DNA of 64,000 nucleotides. Origin: a virus. A model generated the notes under the pieces. The model had not been told where the DNA came from, did no database searches, and saw only the letters and a list, made by a program, of their open reading frames with translations. Position numbers and translations under genes: made by a program. This document shows, piece after piece, positions 38,435-47,773 of this stretch (its first letter is position 1; each line of letters starts with the position of its first letter). The DNA lies in IMG/VR virus record IMGVR_UViG_3300032116_000089, positions 26,428-90,427 of that record; one strand, given 5' to 3'.

Positions 38435-38830
38435 TTAGCAGTCCAGTATAGTAGAATTATGACTACTGCGTTTAACTATTGTTATCACGCCATATACGAT
38501 TCTATTGGTATAATTTCCTCCACCAGAATAAAGAATATCATCTGATTCAAGCTCAAGATCATATTTAGCAGTTTTGAACGTAAAATTATTTGTTGTAATT
38601 GCAGGAAGAAGTAATGTAATTTTACCATTGGGTCCATCTAAGCTCATCTTATAATCAGAATTTGTAGTACCAGAACTGTATGTGATTGTCTGATTATCAC
38701 TTGTTGTCATTATAATTCTGGCACACCAGTTAGATATGTTTACTACGGTATTTGTACTATCTTTATAAGTAAAAGAAATAGTAAATGAAGAACCTTGTTC
38801 TATAGGAAAGTTATATTCTGCTGCGGGCAT
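38435..38830 (-). CDS. Beta-sandwich structural protein, BppU-like N-terminal domain
   Basis: 131 residues. The sequence EYNFPIEQGSSFTISFTYKD followed by VVNISNWCARIIM and KYDLELESDD fits the fold used by baseplate upper proteins and other fibre-anchoring domains. It lies directly after portal, before the fibre genes. The role in anchoring fibres is inferred. Confidence 0.55.
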   Translation of the reverse strand: MPAAEYNFPIEQGSSFTISFTYKDSTNTVVNISNWCARIIMTTSDNQTITYSSGTTNSDYKMSLDGPNGKITLLLPAITTNNFTFKTAKYDLELESDDILYSGGGNYTNRIVYGVITIVKRSSHNSTILDC

Positions 38831-38831
38831 T

Positions 38832-40922
38832 TTATTCTGCTTCCTCTAATGTGGTTTGGATATATAAACTAATTATCCTCATACGATACTTGTCTATATT
38901 CATTGATTCTGGATGGATATCATTAGATTCTAGAATCGAAGCAAAAGTTTTCGGAGTGGTCTTTTTAGAAACTAAAATATCTCTTACAGAATTTGCATTT
39001 ACATCTGACATTAACTCAACATTAGTAAGAACGTCTATCTTTAATTTTTCAAGTTCTAACACTTCTGATTTAGTTAACTGGCGTAAGTTTTTCTTAGACT
39101 TTGAATTTAAATAAGCGTCTGTTAAAACATCAGATATTTCTTTCCAAGTCGATTCGGCCCAGTATATAAATTCTGCTACTCCGGGTTTGCTTTTTGGATT
39201 TGCAATTCTTTGTTTCCTAGGTCCAGCATCTTTTGTATTTGCTGGGCGACCATTAGGATTGCTCGGTTTGGGGGCATTTGGCAGTCCAAGTCCAGTGGGT
39301 GCTTTTGGTTGAGGTAAAAGCATATCTTTTGGAACACTAGTTTTGAGACCGACATCTTGTGGCGTTACCTTGCTTCCTTGTAGAGCAATCTTTTCAAGAT
39401 CTTGCTTATGATTAGCATTATGAAATGGTCCAGCTTTATCTGGAGTATCCTCACCCTGTCTATCTTCAAACTCTCTTTGTAGTCTAATTTTTTCAATTTG
39501 TGGAATTTCTTTAAATCTTTCAAGAACAGTTTCTTGACTAATAATATCTCTATCAACAAGCTGTAAGAGAAGAGCTTTTTCTGCGGCTTCATCAGATAAA
39601 GTCATTTGATCGAATTGAATGTAAGCTTTGTATCTAAAGCCCATAGCCTGCCTAACTAATTCAATTTCTTTTTCCCAAAATCTAGTTAATTGATCTCGAC
39701 CATACTGTAGTCTTTCTACAAGAGTCTTCAATGAAATAAAGTTATTAGTAAAGCCACCACCGTTTGTAGCCATACCAGTTAACGTTGGCGGTACACCTAA
39801 TCCAGCATATATACTATTGAGTACGGCGGTATACTTTTCTGAACCTAGAAACTTGTATACCTCACTGCTTGATTCTTTGAAGCTTAGTTCTGGCCCCCAA
39901 ACTAATTCCATTGTGCCACCACCAACATTACTGGCTAGAATATCACGTAATTTATTAATAGCTGTTTTATTTGGTAAAATCTTATGTTCAAGATTTCCAA
40001 GAGTCCAAAGTCTGATGTTAGATATAGCACCGTCCAGAGCAGACATGTCTGCCAATCTCATTTTTTCTAACATAATGATATCATCAAGAATGGCATATAT
40101 CATTGGATTAGCCCACATCTGCCAATCATCTTTCTTATAATGAAATACGCATAGTCTTTCTGAGTCAAGAGGTATTCTTTTTTCTTTATTCATTAGCGCG
40201 CGTTTAATATCAACCGGAAGGCTGTCAAGAACATCATTTGGTATGGTGCCGCCAGCAAATGTATCTAAAAATGTTCCAGCACTTAAGGTATAATTTGATA
40301 TTCCCATAAAAAGTGCAAGTTTGCCCTCTTTCATCTCTACAGTTAGAGGACTAAAGAAGTTATATCTCCAAGGAATTTGATTTTGTTTTACATTAGGAAC
40401 TTCTACCTTGATATCTTTAGCTAAAGATTTCATATATTTTTCAAGTTCTGGAGTAACATTGGCAAAACTTCTGTACATAATTACATTGCCGGTCTTATAG
40501 AGATTGTTTAAAAATCTTTCAGATCTTTCTTTGCCATTTACACTCTTAAACCATTGTTGATAAAATTTTTCAACACTTTTATTGGGATGAACTATACTTA
40601 TGCCTTGACTTCCAAAGTCACCCATTAAATCAATAATATTTCTTATAATTCCAACTTTATCATAAGCATCCATGCACATCTTGATGATTCGACGTTGCTG
40701 ATTTGGAACAGATTCTGTTTGTCGGAATGCGTAATAATCTAGCTTATTAAAACCGGGCCTTACTGACCTATTTGGTTCAATGTCAATAAATGTTCTATAG
40801 GCACTACTTGCAGAAGATTTATTTAAACCAGAATATGCATCAATATTGTCAGACAATTTTTCCATAGCGTTAGATTTGCTAGAAAAGTCATCATCAGACC
40901 AAGTTATCATGTCATCGCTCAT
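38832..40922 (-). CDS. Portal protein
   Basis: 696 residues, usual for large-phage portals. It forms the dodecameric ring at the capsid vertex through which DNA passes. Visible features are YYAFRQTESVPNQQRRIIKM, a central NSIYAGLGVPPTLTG motif followed by FTNNFISLKTLVERLQYGRDQ, and a long C-terminal helical tail rich in Pro/Lys (about residues 500-580). It follows the large terminase with a 39-base gap, the classical order. Confidence 0.85.
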   Translation of the reverse strand: MSDDMITWSDDDFSSKSNAMEKLSDNIDAYSGLNKSSASSAYRTFIDIEPNRSVRPGFNKLDYYAFRQTESVPNQQRRIIKMCMDAYDKVGIIRNIIDLMGDFGSQGISIVHPNKSVEKFYQQWFKSVNGKERSERFLNNLYKTGNVIMYRSFANVTPELEKYMKSLAKDIKVEVPNVKQNQIPWRYNFFSPLTVEMKEGKLALFMGISNYTLSAGTFLDTFAGGTIPNDVLDSLPVDIKRALMNKEKRIPLDSERLCVFHYKKDDWQMWANPMIYAILDDIIMLEKMRLADMSALDGAISNIRLWTLGNLEHKILPNKTAINKLRDILASNVGGGTMELVWGPELSFKESSSEVYKFLGSEKYTAVLNSIYAGLGVPPTLTGMATNGGGFTNNFISLKTLVERLQYGRDQLTRFWEKEIELVRQAMGFRYKAYIQFDQMTLSDEAAEKALLLQLVDRDIISQETVLERFKEIPQIEKIRLQREFEDRQGEDTPDKAGPFHNANHKQDLEKIALQGSKVTPQDVGLKTSVPKDMLLPQPKAPTGLGLPNAPKPSNPNGRPANTKDAGPRKQRIANPKSKPGVAEFIYWAESTWKEISDVLTDAYLNSKSKKNLRQLTKSEVLELEKLKIDVLTNVELMSDVNANSVRDILVSKKTTPKTFASILESNDIHPESMNIDKYRMRIISLYIQTTLEEAE

Positions 40923-40961
40923 GGTTTTCCCTTAATTGGAATGTAATTGGAATGCTACTTT

Positions 40962-42965
40962 TTAATACACATCTTTCATGTGATCAGAGAACCAGCTTGG
41001 GCCACTATATAGCCTCTCATCATTTTTTTCTGGAGTGTGGCCACCAGTTGCAAAACCTCCATAAAACTGATATTCTTCTGGGGTTGGAGTGCGTTGTATA
41101 GTTCTGCCAGCCATGTTAGACATCAAAAGAGCAGAATATCTATCTTTTCTCATTTTACTCTTTTTGCCAGTTCCAACGATAACTTCTGGAGTATCCCATC
41201 TATCTCTTCCGCTATTTGTCTGTGTCATCTGTATCATAGATAATTCATCTTTAAGTTCTTCAATGTCCATTACACATTCTTCAAGCGTGTCATACATCCT
41301 ATTTTTAAGACCGTCTTCAGAGTTGGACAAACCTAAAGTTACAGAGTCAAAAAATGGAAATAACAATACTTTATCTTCAAAATCTTTTCTCATACCATGA
41401 TTTGCTTCTGATAGCCACTCATATTTAGCAAATTGGCACATTTCAAGGATATGCAAGCCACGTTCTCCATCAGTATCTTTTGGTTTATTATCATCTATTA
41501 TAGGCCATATTGGCAACTCGCCATCTTTTATTTTATCATGGTCATGTAAAGATTCCATTATCGCAATACCGCCGCCCTGCGCATCCATAGAAATATGAAC
41601 GCATGGAAAAAGTTTCATCAAATCTCTGATTTTTCTGGCACAATATGCATAGAAATCACTTTCATTAGCATATCCCTTTTTAACTTTTTCTTTGTGTTCC
41701 TGCCTAGTAGTAGTCCAGCAATGTACTATTCTTCTATGATCTCCATTAATTTCTAGAACAACAATGCTAAAATTATCTACTTCGGATGCTGGGTCAACAC
41801 CAAAAATATATCGTTTATTTTTATCTCCGATTAGCGTAGCTTCGAACTTAATTGTATTTCCAGCTGAGTCTTTAATTGGATATTCATCACTGCCAACTAC
41901 GCAAGATTCTATTAGTGATCTTTTAAAGAATCCTTGACTGTCTCTAGTGAAGCAAGCGCCATATTCCATCTGATAAATACCAGCATGTACGGTAGCTTTT
42001 GATCTTGCTACTTGGTCAGCATCCATAAAGCCTGCTGGTAAAAGTTCATACGGCATTCTTATTATAGAGTATTGACGCCAATCAAATGTCTCTGGGGGCT
42101 TATCGCCGCCAAATACATCTGTCAATTTAGCAATATTTCCGCGACTCTTGATAATGGCTTTCCACTTTTTCCAGTATGTTGCAAAGTGATTGAAGTCATA
42201 ATATGCTGTGCCAGATAGTATAATTTGATTATCTTTGATTTCTGGGTTGTCTTCTTCAGTTTCTAACTCTATGCCTAGTTCAGCAGCTTTTTTCTTAGCT
42301 GACATTCTTTTAACATTCTGAACTGGATCTGCACTTACGGCAGCGAAACCGGCGACAACATTTTCAAAGATATCTCTAGGAATAGAGGCAAATTCGTCAG
42401 CAATAATATCATTTGCTCTTTGGCCTCTAATCTTCTGTCCGTCGCCAAGAGGCAAGCAAGTTATGACGCTCTCATTGATTCTCATAGTGCAGCGATCAAC
42501 ATCTCTGGTTGGACCACTATTACTATCACACATATCTCTTAACATTGGGGCGTTACGCCATATAGTTTCCATATATTCAAATAACACTTTTGACTGTCTA
42601 AATGCGGCACCAACAATAACAATTTTCCTTTTTGGTAATAGCATCCCGCGAATGATAGAATATAGTGCTAATTGAAATGATTTTCCAAGACCTCGACTGC
42701 CCACAAGCATAGGGAACTTTCTAACCCATAATTCATTGATAATTAAGGATTGTGATGGTAACAGTTGAATGTTGAGTATTTGATGACATAAAAATGATAA
42801 ATACTCTGGTCTACTCATCAGCCAAGAAAGCTTCAAATGAAAGTCATCATCAGAAGAATTAAGTATAGACATTGGATTAAAGATGTCAGTATCAATAACA
42901 TCTAATCCAAGCCAAGCCTCATCGATTACTTTAAGCTTGTCTTTACTCATTCTGTAAAGTGCCAA
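40962..42965 (-). CDS. terL: Terminase large subunit
   Basis: 667 residues: an ATPase plus nuclease that packages DNA into the prohead. Walker A is GSRGLGKS (89-96), Walker B is DIIADE (186-191), and an SGTA coupling motif lies near 250. The RNase H-like nuclease domain begins with FGVDPASEVDNFS (Asp at 391), with a second acidic site in HISMDAQGGGIAI (Asp at 461). It overlaps the protease gene upstream by 19 bases and is followed by portal. The length is somewhat greater than T4 gp17. Confidence 0.93.
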   Translation of the reverse strand: MALYRMSKDKLKVIDEAWLGLDVIDTDIFNPMSILNSSDDDFHLKLSWLMSRPEYLSFLCHQILNIQLLPSQSLIINELWVRKFPMLVGSRGLGKSFQLALYSIIRGMLLPKRKIVIVGAAFRQSKVLFEYMETIWRNAPMLRDMCDSNSGPTRDVDRCTMRINESVITCLPLGDGQKIRGQRANDIIADEFASIPRDIFENVVAGFAAVSADPVQNVKRMSAKKKAAELGIELETEEDNPEIKDNQIILSGTAYYDFNHFATYWKKWKAIIKSRGNIAKLTDVFGGDKPPETFDWRQYSIIRMPYELLPAGFMDADQVARSKATVHAGIYQMEYGACFTRDSQGFFKRSLIESCVVGSDEYPIKDSAGNTIKFEATLIGDKNKRYIFGVDPASEVDNFSIVVLEINGDHRRIVHCWTTTRQEHKEKVKKGYANESDFYAYCARKIRDLMKLFPCVHISMDAQGGGIAIMESLHDHDKIKDGELPIWPIIDDNKPKDTDGERGLHILEMCQFAKYEWLSEANHGMRKDFEDKVLLFPFFDSVTLGLSNSEDGLKNRMYDTLEECVMDIEELKDELSMIQMTQTNSGRDRWDTPEVIVGTGKKSKMRKDRYSALLMSNMAGRTIQRTPTPEEYQFYGGFATGGHTPEKNDERLYSGPSWFSDHMKDVY

Positions 42966-43585
42966 TTACGCAATATAGAGTCAGCAAAACCATAGTAAAC
43001 TGCTTCTTCTGCATTTAAATACCAATCTCCAGACTTTAGCTTGCGAATTAAATATTGTTTTACTTGTTTAACACTAGGTTTTTTACCAAATTTCTCATAA
43101 AAGAACTTTCCTTCTACACATCTAGTAGCATATACATTAAACATAGTGTCGGCAGTTTTTCGTTCATAATCAGCTTGATTCATTGCACTTAGATAATCAG
43201 TATTTATATCTGATGACCCATAATGACTCATAAAATGGGCGTTTGGAGTCATATAACGATAATCAGCAGCCTGCATAAAAATACTACTCATGGACTCAGC
43301 TTGCCCATATATAATAATAGTTACATATGATCTACACATCTGTATAGCATCATATATTGCCATACCATCAGTCCATTCGCCGCCAATACTATGACAATGA
43401 ATAGTGATATTGGCATTGCTTCTCATGTCTAATGCTCTTAAGTTCTTAATAAAAGTATTGGACATTTTATATTCTACACCGGGATTTTGATTATCTTCAG
43501 CATGGTAATGATTGTGAAGAAATATTTCCCTAGTGGCAATATTAGCTCCATAGTCATGAAAATCTTTCAATAGTTCTGGTTCCAT
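42947..43585 (-). CDS. ClpP-like prohead protease
   Basis: 212 residues with the ClpP/crotonase fold. A GQAESMSS motif holds the nucleophile Ser98, and PNAHFMSHYG holds His121. An SGDWYLNAEEAVYYGFAD segment corresponds to the Asp region near the C terminus of ClpP. Phages often use such proteases to mature the prohead. Here it lies one gene upstream of the large terminase rather than next to the capsid gene. Confidence 0.85.
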   Translation of the reverse strand: MEPELLKDFHDYGANIATREIFLHNHYHAEDNQNPGVEYKMSNTFIKNLRALDMRSNANITIHCHSIGGEWTDGMAIYDAIQMCRSYVTIIIYGQAESMSSIFMQAADYRYMTPNAHFMSHYGSSDINTDYLSAMNQADYERKTADTMFNVYATRCVEGKFFYEKFGKKPSVKQVKQYLIRKLKSGDWYLNAEEAVYYGFADSILRNWHFTE

Positions 43586-44085
43586 TATTTTTTCCTCCCT
43601 ATTGTGTACATTTCATTTACTCTTTTTAGGATACTACTAACTGCGAGAAAAGCATTATATTTATTGCCACAAAAAAGAATATGAACATTATTGTATAATT
43701 GAAACTCAAAAAGACATTTTAGCATGTACTTGCCAGTTATTTTTAATGATGCTTTATTTTTAACTGGTATTCTAGTTTCTTCTGGAAATTTTATCAAATC
43801 TTCTAGCGAAAACTCTAGTACTATAAATTTGTGTGGAAACGATTCCATTCTTTCTATTTCTGCTAAGAATGCATGTTTCTTTTGACCCAAGTTTATTGCC
43901 AGTTCTTCTACGCAACCTTTGCGTTCTATACAGATTTTATCTTCCATCCCTTTTATGGAATAGTCCCCAGTATCTAATTTTTCTTCTATCATGCCAGCAC
44001 AAGTATTGAACGCACTAAAGAAATAGCCGTCTTGCTCTCTTGTATCTTTGATTACAGTGAATGGGGGAGCTACTTTATAAGTCAT
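43585..44085 (-). CDS. ERCC4-type nuclease
   Basis: 166 residues. The sequence has the XPF/Mus81 nuclease signature: IKDTREQ near residue 12, LDTGDYSI near 37, and ICIERKG near 49, giving the D...ERK triad. It lacks the helicase and HhH domains of cellular XPF. It cuts branched or flap DNA in related families, so it may act in recombination or in trimming packaging intermediates. It overlaps both neighbours. Confidence 0.8.
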   Translation of the reverse strand: MTYKVAPPFTVIKDTREQDGYFFSAFNTCAGMIEEKLDTGDYSIKGMEDKICIERKGCVEELAINLGQKKHAFLAEIERMESFPHKFIVLEFSLEDLIKFPEETRIPVKNKASLKITGKYMLKCLFEFQLYNNVHILFCGNKYNAFLAVSSILKRVNEMYTIGRKK

Positions 44086-44335
44086 TAATTATTATCCTAA
44101 ACATATTTTCGTATTGATGTTCATATCCCTTAATAGAGTCGTGGCACTTTCTGCATAAAGTAATTCCATTAGAAGTTTCATATCTCAATGCGCTGGCTCT
44201 AGACCACTTTTTAATATGGTGTACTTGAAGTTGCGTTTTCTTTCCGCATCCCGGCATCATGCACTTTCTTTTATCTCTTTTAAGAACAGATTTTCTAAAT
44301 TGCTCATATGCTGGATCGTCATAATTTCTTTTCAT
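44075..44335 (-). CDS. HNH endonuclease
   Basis: 86 residues. Two Cys pairs (CMMPGCGKK and CRKCHD) flank LQVHHIKKW, the HNH core with a zinc site. Small free-standing HNH proteins near terminase genes can assist DNA packaging or be mobile. It overlaps both neighbours by a few bases, which favours a stable member of the operon. Confidence 0.85.
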   Translation of the reverse strand: MKRNYDDPAYEQFRKSVLKRDKRKCMMPGCGKKTQLQVHHIKKWSRASALRYETSNGITLCRKCHDSIKGYEHQYENMFRIIINDL

Positions 44336-44580
44336 AGTTGATATATTTTATCTATTCTAGATCTTCTGCGTATGTCTCTACATACTATTCGCATTTCTAT
44401 AGAAGTATTTTGTTTCATGATTATATTAATTAAATCATTTAGTGCTTCAAAACACGCTTCGTCTGGATCCTTGGCTGTAATAAAAATAGTTGGAAATGGG
44501 CTATTATAAGATTTAAGAAATAGGTGTTTTATTTTAATGAAGACATTCGATATGTCTAGCATTATTCTGTAGTTTCTCAT
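44332..44580 (-). CDS. Unknown 82-residue protein overlapping gmd
   Basis: It starts within the 3' end of the GDP-mannose dehydratase gene (47-base overlap) and ends by ATGA coupling with HNH. Composition is basic (CRDIRRRSRIDKIYQL at the end), mixed beta/alpha. An internal ATG (MLDIS) would reduce the overlap. No family was recognised. Confidence 0.5.
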   Translation of the reverse strand: MRNYRIMLDISNVFIKIKHLFLKSYNSPFPTIFITAKDPDEACFEALNDLINIIMKQNTSIEMRIVCRDIRRRSRIDKIYQL

Positions 44581-45622
44581 TTAACTTTTCATCTATCATG
44601 AGTTTAATAAGACCATTTAGATCATATTTTGGATTCCATCCCAGTTTATTTCTTGCTTTAGTAGATCTGCCACGTAGGTAATCTACTTCCGCAGGTCTAT
44701 AGAATTTTTGATCTATGCCAACTAAATTATCCCATTCTATATTAAAATACCCAAAAGACACATCAAGTAAATCTTTTATGGAATATGTATTCTCTGTACA
44801 GATTACATAATCATCTGGTTCATCTTGCTGCAACATCATCCACATTGCTTCGACATAATCGCCAGCATAACCCCAATCTCTATAGGCATCTAAATTACCT
44901 AACATTAATTTAGGAAACTTTTTATCATATAATCCAAAGATTTCTATGTCGGAGTAGCATAGGTGTTTTATGTCAAAACTGTTATACTCTAGCCAATTAA
45001 TAAAACTAACTACCCAATTCACTACTTTTTTGGTGACAAAATTGTCGCCTCTGCGTGGCCCCTCATGATTAAACAATATTCCACAATTTCCATGAATGCC
45101 ATATGCTTCACGGTATAGTCTAACGGCGTAGTGAGATGCCGCTTTAGCTATGGCGTATGGAGACTGAGGCAAAAATCTAGTATTTTCGTCTTGGTATTTA
45201 ATACCATTGGCGTCAATGTCATATGATTTTCCAAACATTTCGCTAGAAGAAGCTTGATAAAATCTTGAACCAAGCATTTCAAGATCAACCATACTTTGTA
45301 ATATATTAAGACAGCCTTTACCGGTTATATCCCAAGTTAGGGATGGCTGCGTGAATGATGTGCCTACGTGCGATTGAGCCGCTAGATTATAGATTTCATC
45401 TACATCTTCGTTATTTCTAAATATATTGATGACACTGCTTGTATCTGTTATATCACCCTCTTCCAATTTGAATCTAGGATGATTTAATATATGTTTTATT
45501 CTTTGTGTATTATCTGTGCTTGCTCTTCTGCTAACCCCAATTACTTCGTAGTCTTTCTCTAATAATAGATCAGCTAAGTGGCTACCGTCTTGTCCTGTTA
45601 TTCCAAATATTATTGATTTCAT
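44534..45622 (-). CDS. gmd: GDP-mannose 4,6-dehydratase
   Basis: 362 residues, the normal length for this SDR-family enzyme. It converts GDP-mannose to GDP-4-keto-6-deoxymannose, precursor of fucose, rhamnose-type and perosamine sugars. Visible are the NADP site GITGQDGSHLADLL (7-20), NLAAQSHV, the active-site SSSEMFG and SPYAIAKAASH (Tyr/Lys pair), and RPAEVDYLRG near the C terminus. No partner epimerase or reductase is visible in this window. It is adjacent to a glycosyltransferase, so it probably feeds sugar decoration of virion or host surface. Confidence 0.92.
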   Translation of the reverse strand: MKSIIFGITGQDGSHLADLLLEKDYEVIGVSRRASTDNTQRIKHILNHPRFKLEEGDITDTSSVINIFRNNEDVDEIYNLAAQSHVGTSFTQPSLTWDITGKGCLNILQSMVDLEMLGSRFYQASSSEMFGKSYDIDANGIKYQDENTRFLPQSPYAIAKAASHYAVRLYREAYGIHGNCGILFNHEGPRRGDNFVTKKVVNWVVSFINWLEYNSFDIKHLCYSDIEIFGLYDKKFPKLMLGNLDAYRDWGYAGDYVEAMWMMLQQDEPDDYVICTENTYSIKDLLDVSFGYFNIEWDNLVGIDQKFYRPAEVDYLRGRSTKARNKLGWNPKYDLNGLIKLMIDEKLNEKLQNNARHIECLH

Positions 45623-45631
45623 ATTAGTCCT

Positions 45632-46498
45632 TTAAAAAAATAAGTTGGAGTATTGGCTATAATGACCCCAGTATGGATCTTCGCTAAATGTATCTTTGCT
45701 ATATATTACATAATGAGAAGTAAAATGTCTTCCATGATTTACATGAATGCTTGGATTTTTACATTTCCAAAAATTTATTTTAACATGTGGTTCAACAAGT
45801 CCAGAATTTAACAATATAGCATTTGGAAGAATAGATTCGAAATGATTGATGGCAAAATCCATTTTCATAGTTATTTGACTTAATGGTTGGTGATTAGCAT
45901 TTTGTGGTTGAAATCCGCTTTTGCACAAACCAATATAGTTTGAATTAGATATACATTCATTGTCGAAATCGTCATAATCAAAATAGCCCTCTGGATATAG
46001 AACATCATGCTCTAAAAAGCTAACATATTTGTAATCACCAGTAGCTCTTCCCATATACAAACATTGTAATATTTGTAAAGTTTGATTAAGGTGAGAAGAA
46101 GTTTTAGTCCAAGATATAGTCTCTAAGAAAGGGTTTTTATTTCCAAAACTATTCCATACATTTGTTATTATATCTGCTTTACCATCTGCGGCCTTCTTAA
46201 TACATTCTAATGATTTGAGTATACAAGGATTTATTTTATCTTCATTGTTATTAGAATAGAATATACCTAATCTAGACTGTTTAGTTTTTGGCAAAGTAAT
46301 AAAAGAATTCTCTTGTACAGAATACTGTTCAGATATCCCGTTAATTTCTGCATCTATAATGAGATGTTTAATTTTTCCAACACAAGGATCTCCAAAAATT
46401 GAATTGGAAGCTTGTATAACAAGGCTATTATTTTTAACTCTTGATGTTACGATATCTGTTACATCTTTGTCGCCATATATGGCCTTAATAATTTTCAT
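45632..46498 (-). CDS. Glycosyltransferase-like protein with an N-terminal DUF3395-like domain
   Basis: 288 residues. Residues 1-70 (IIKAIYGDKDVTDIVTSRVK, then SIFGDPCVGKIKHLIID) match the pattern of DUF3395-type beta domains. Residues about 75-288 look like a GT-A fold: KYVSFLEHDVLYPEGYFDYD provides an acidic metal-binding motif, and LYMGRATGDYKYVSF is typical of phage transferases. It overlaps the next gene by ATGA and is followed by gmd, suggesting a two-gene sugar-modification unit. Donor and acceptor are unknown. Confidence 0.65.
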   Translation of the reverse strand: MKIIKAIYGDKDVTDIVTSRVKNNSLVIQASNSIFGDPCVGKIKHLIIDAEINGISEQYSVQENSFITLPKTKQSRLGIFYSNNNEDKINPCILKSLECIKKAADGKADIITNVWNSFGNKNPFLETISWTKTSSHLNQTLQILQCLYMGRATGDYKYVSFLEHDVLYPEGYFDYDDFDNECISNSNYIGLCKSGFQPQNANHQPLSQITMKMDFAINHFESILPNAILLNSGLVEPHVKINFWKCKNPSIHVNHGRHFTSHYVIYSKDTFSEDPYWGHYSQYSNLFF

Positions 46499-47280
46499 TC
46501 TATCACCGTATCTGGAGTTAAGAATGGTTGGTCAATTTGCCCGTCTTCATATTTATGGAACGCGCTCAAGCGTTCCCTCTCTTTCATCATAGCCAATCTC
46601 ATCTTTTCCATTTCAATCCCGTATCGTTTCAGCGTTTCGGGGTCTTGCATTAGGTGAGCTACCCAAGAAGTAAAGCTCTGCTTACTATCTTCAAGTCTCT
46701 TGATGCGCTGCTCGCGTGTGCCTTTCATTTCTCGTAGTATAGCGGCCTTCTTGGTCTGAAGTTCGCGGTAGTCGCGGTTAAGAGCCTCTTGAGAGGCCCG
46801 TAAGGATGCTAATTGACGCTCTAGATTTAGAACATAGTCATGGTCGCGTTGATCTTTATCTACGGCGCGCTCGTCTGCTAACATTTTTTCTAAGGTAGTC
46901 ATCTCATTAAGGTTATCTTTATTACTTTTTAAGCAGCGGTTCATAAGTATTTCAAGCTTTATAACATCAACTACCTGTAGCTCTTCTGTTGGAAATACAT
47001 CATCCTTGAACTGTGAAATTATGCGCGACCAGTGGTATTTAAAAAGCTCTAACTCAGAAGGAGTAAATTGACTCTCTAATTCTACCCAGTATGGGCGACT
47101 TTCTAGTGAATACGCGGCGGCCTCTTCATTAGACAGGCCCACTTGGAATTTTCTTTTGACGAAGCTGTCTATGCTCTCAACGTCGCGGTCAAGTTGCTTT
47201 GCAATGTCCTCGACGGTAACGTGGTCTATTAGGCGACCGATTATTCGCTCCTCATCTTTAGAGATTCTACCCTTCTTCAT
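46495..47280 (-). CDS. Probable terminase small subunit-like protein
   Basis: 261 residues. The N-terminal 45 residues form a helix-turn-helix (VEDIAKQLDRDVESIDSFVK), followed by helical regions and a long coiled coil at about 140-200 (RQLASLRASQEALNRDYREL). The C-terminal segment is short. This build fits small terminase subunits that recognise pac DNA and form rings. It is not adjacent to the large subunit: six genes intervene. A transcription regulator is an alternative. Confidence 0.5.
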   Translation of the reverse strand: MKKGRISKDEERIIGRLIDHVTVEDIAKQLDRDVESIDSFVKRKFQVGLSNEEAAAYSLESRPYWVELESQFTPSELELFKYHWSRIISQFKDDVFPTEELQVVDVIKLEILMNRCLKSNKDNLNEMTTLEKMLADERAVDKDQRDHDYVLNLERQLASLRASQEALNRDYRELQTKKAAILREMKGTREQRIKRLEDSKQSFTSWVAHLMQDPETLKRYGIEMEKMRLAMMKERERLSAFHKYEDGQIDQPFLTPDTVIE

Positions 47281-47773
47281 CTAGCAACTCCTTAATTAAC
47301 GCAATGATTTCTTCTCTTCTCTTTTTAGGAACGTAAACGTCATTTATTATTTTGAGATAGTCAGAACGGTATTCTGATGGTAACTTGCTATCAATAGACT
47401 CTTGTAAGGACTTGGCATCTATTTTATTGTCGTTTTCGTGGTGTTCTGCGGGAATAAAATCTTCATAAGATAAACTACTAGGTTTAAGTATCTTCTTCTT
47501 ATCTTCTTCGCCCTTAATATAGAAATTATCACGAACAAAATTCTTCAGTCTATTTGAAAGATGAACGGCCAAGAAATTTTCAAGGGGGCGTTTTTGATCG
47601 TAGCGATCCAGCGCATCCATGCAAATAATAAAAGCTTCTTGTTTTATATCTTCAAGCTCATATCCATGAAAAGTATAGCGGGCCGATATCCTATTAACGA
47701 CAATGTTAATCTGATCTATAACCTGTTGTTCTGTCATGTTTTTAGGAACTTTCATTCCTCGTTTTCTGACCAT
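47267..47773 (-). CDS. Sigma factor-like protein (region 2), candidate late sigma
   Basis: 168 residues when started at MVRKRGMKVPK (GGAG nine bases upstream); an ATG at 47788 is also possible. The segment LEDIKQEAFIICMDALDRYD followed by FLAVHLSNRLKNFVRDNF (about residues 37-82) matches sigma region 2, the part that grips the -10 element. Region 4 seems reduced to a short helical tail. It resembles T4 gp55-type late sigma factors in layout. It could direct host polymerase to the GTGTATA motifs upstream of late units, which is inference. Confidence 0.7.
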   Translation of the reverse strand: MVRKRGMKVPKNMTEQQVIDQINIVVNRISARYTFHGYELEDIKQEAFIICMDALDRYDQKRPLENFLAVHLSNRLKNFVRDNFYIKGEEDKKKILKPSSLSYEDFIPAEHHENDNKIDAKSLQESIDSKLPSEYRSDYLKIINDVYVPKKRREEIIALIKELLDEEG

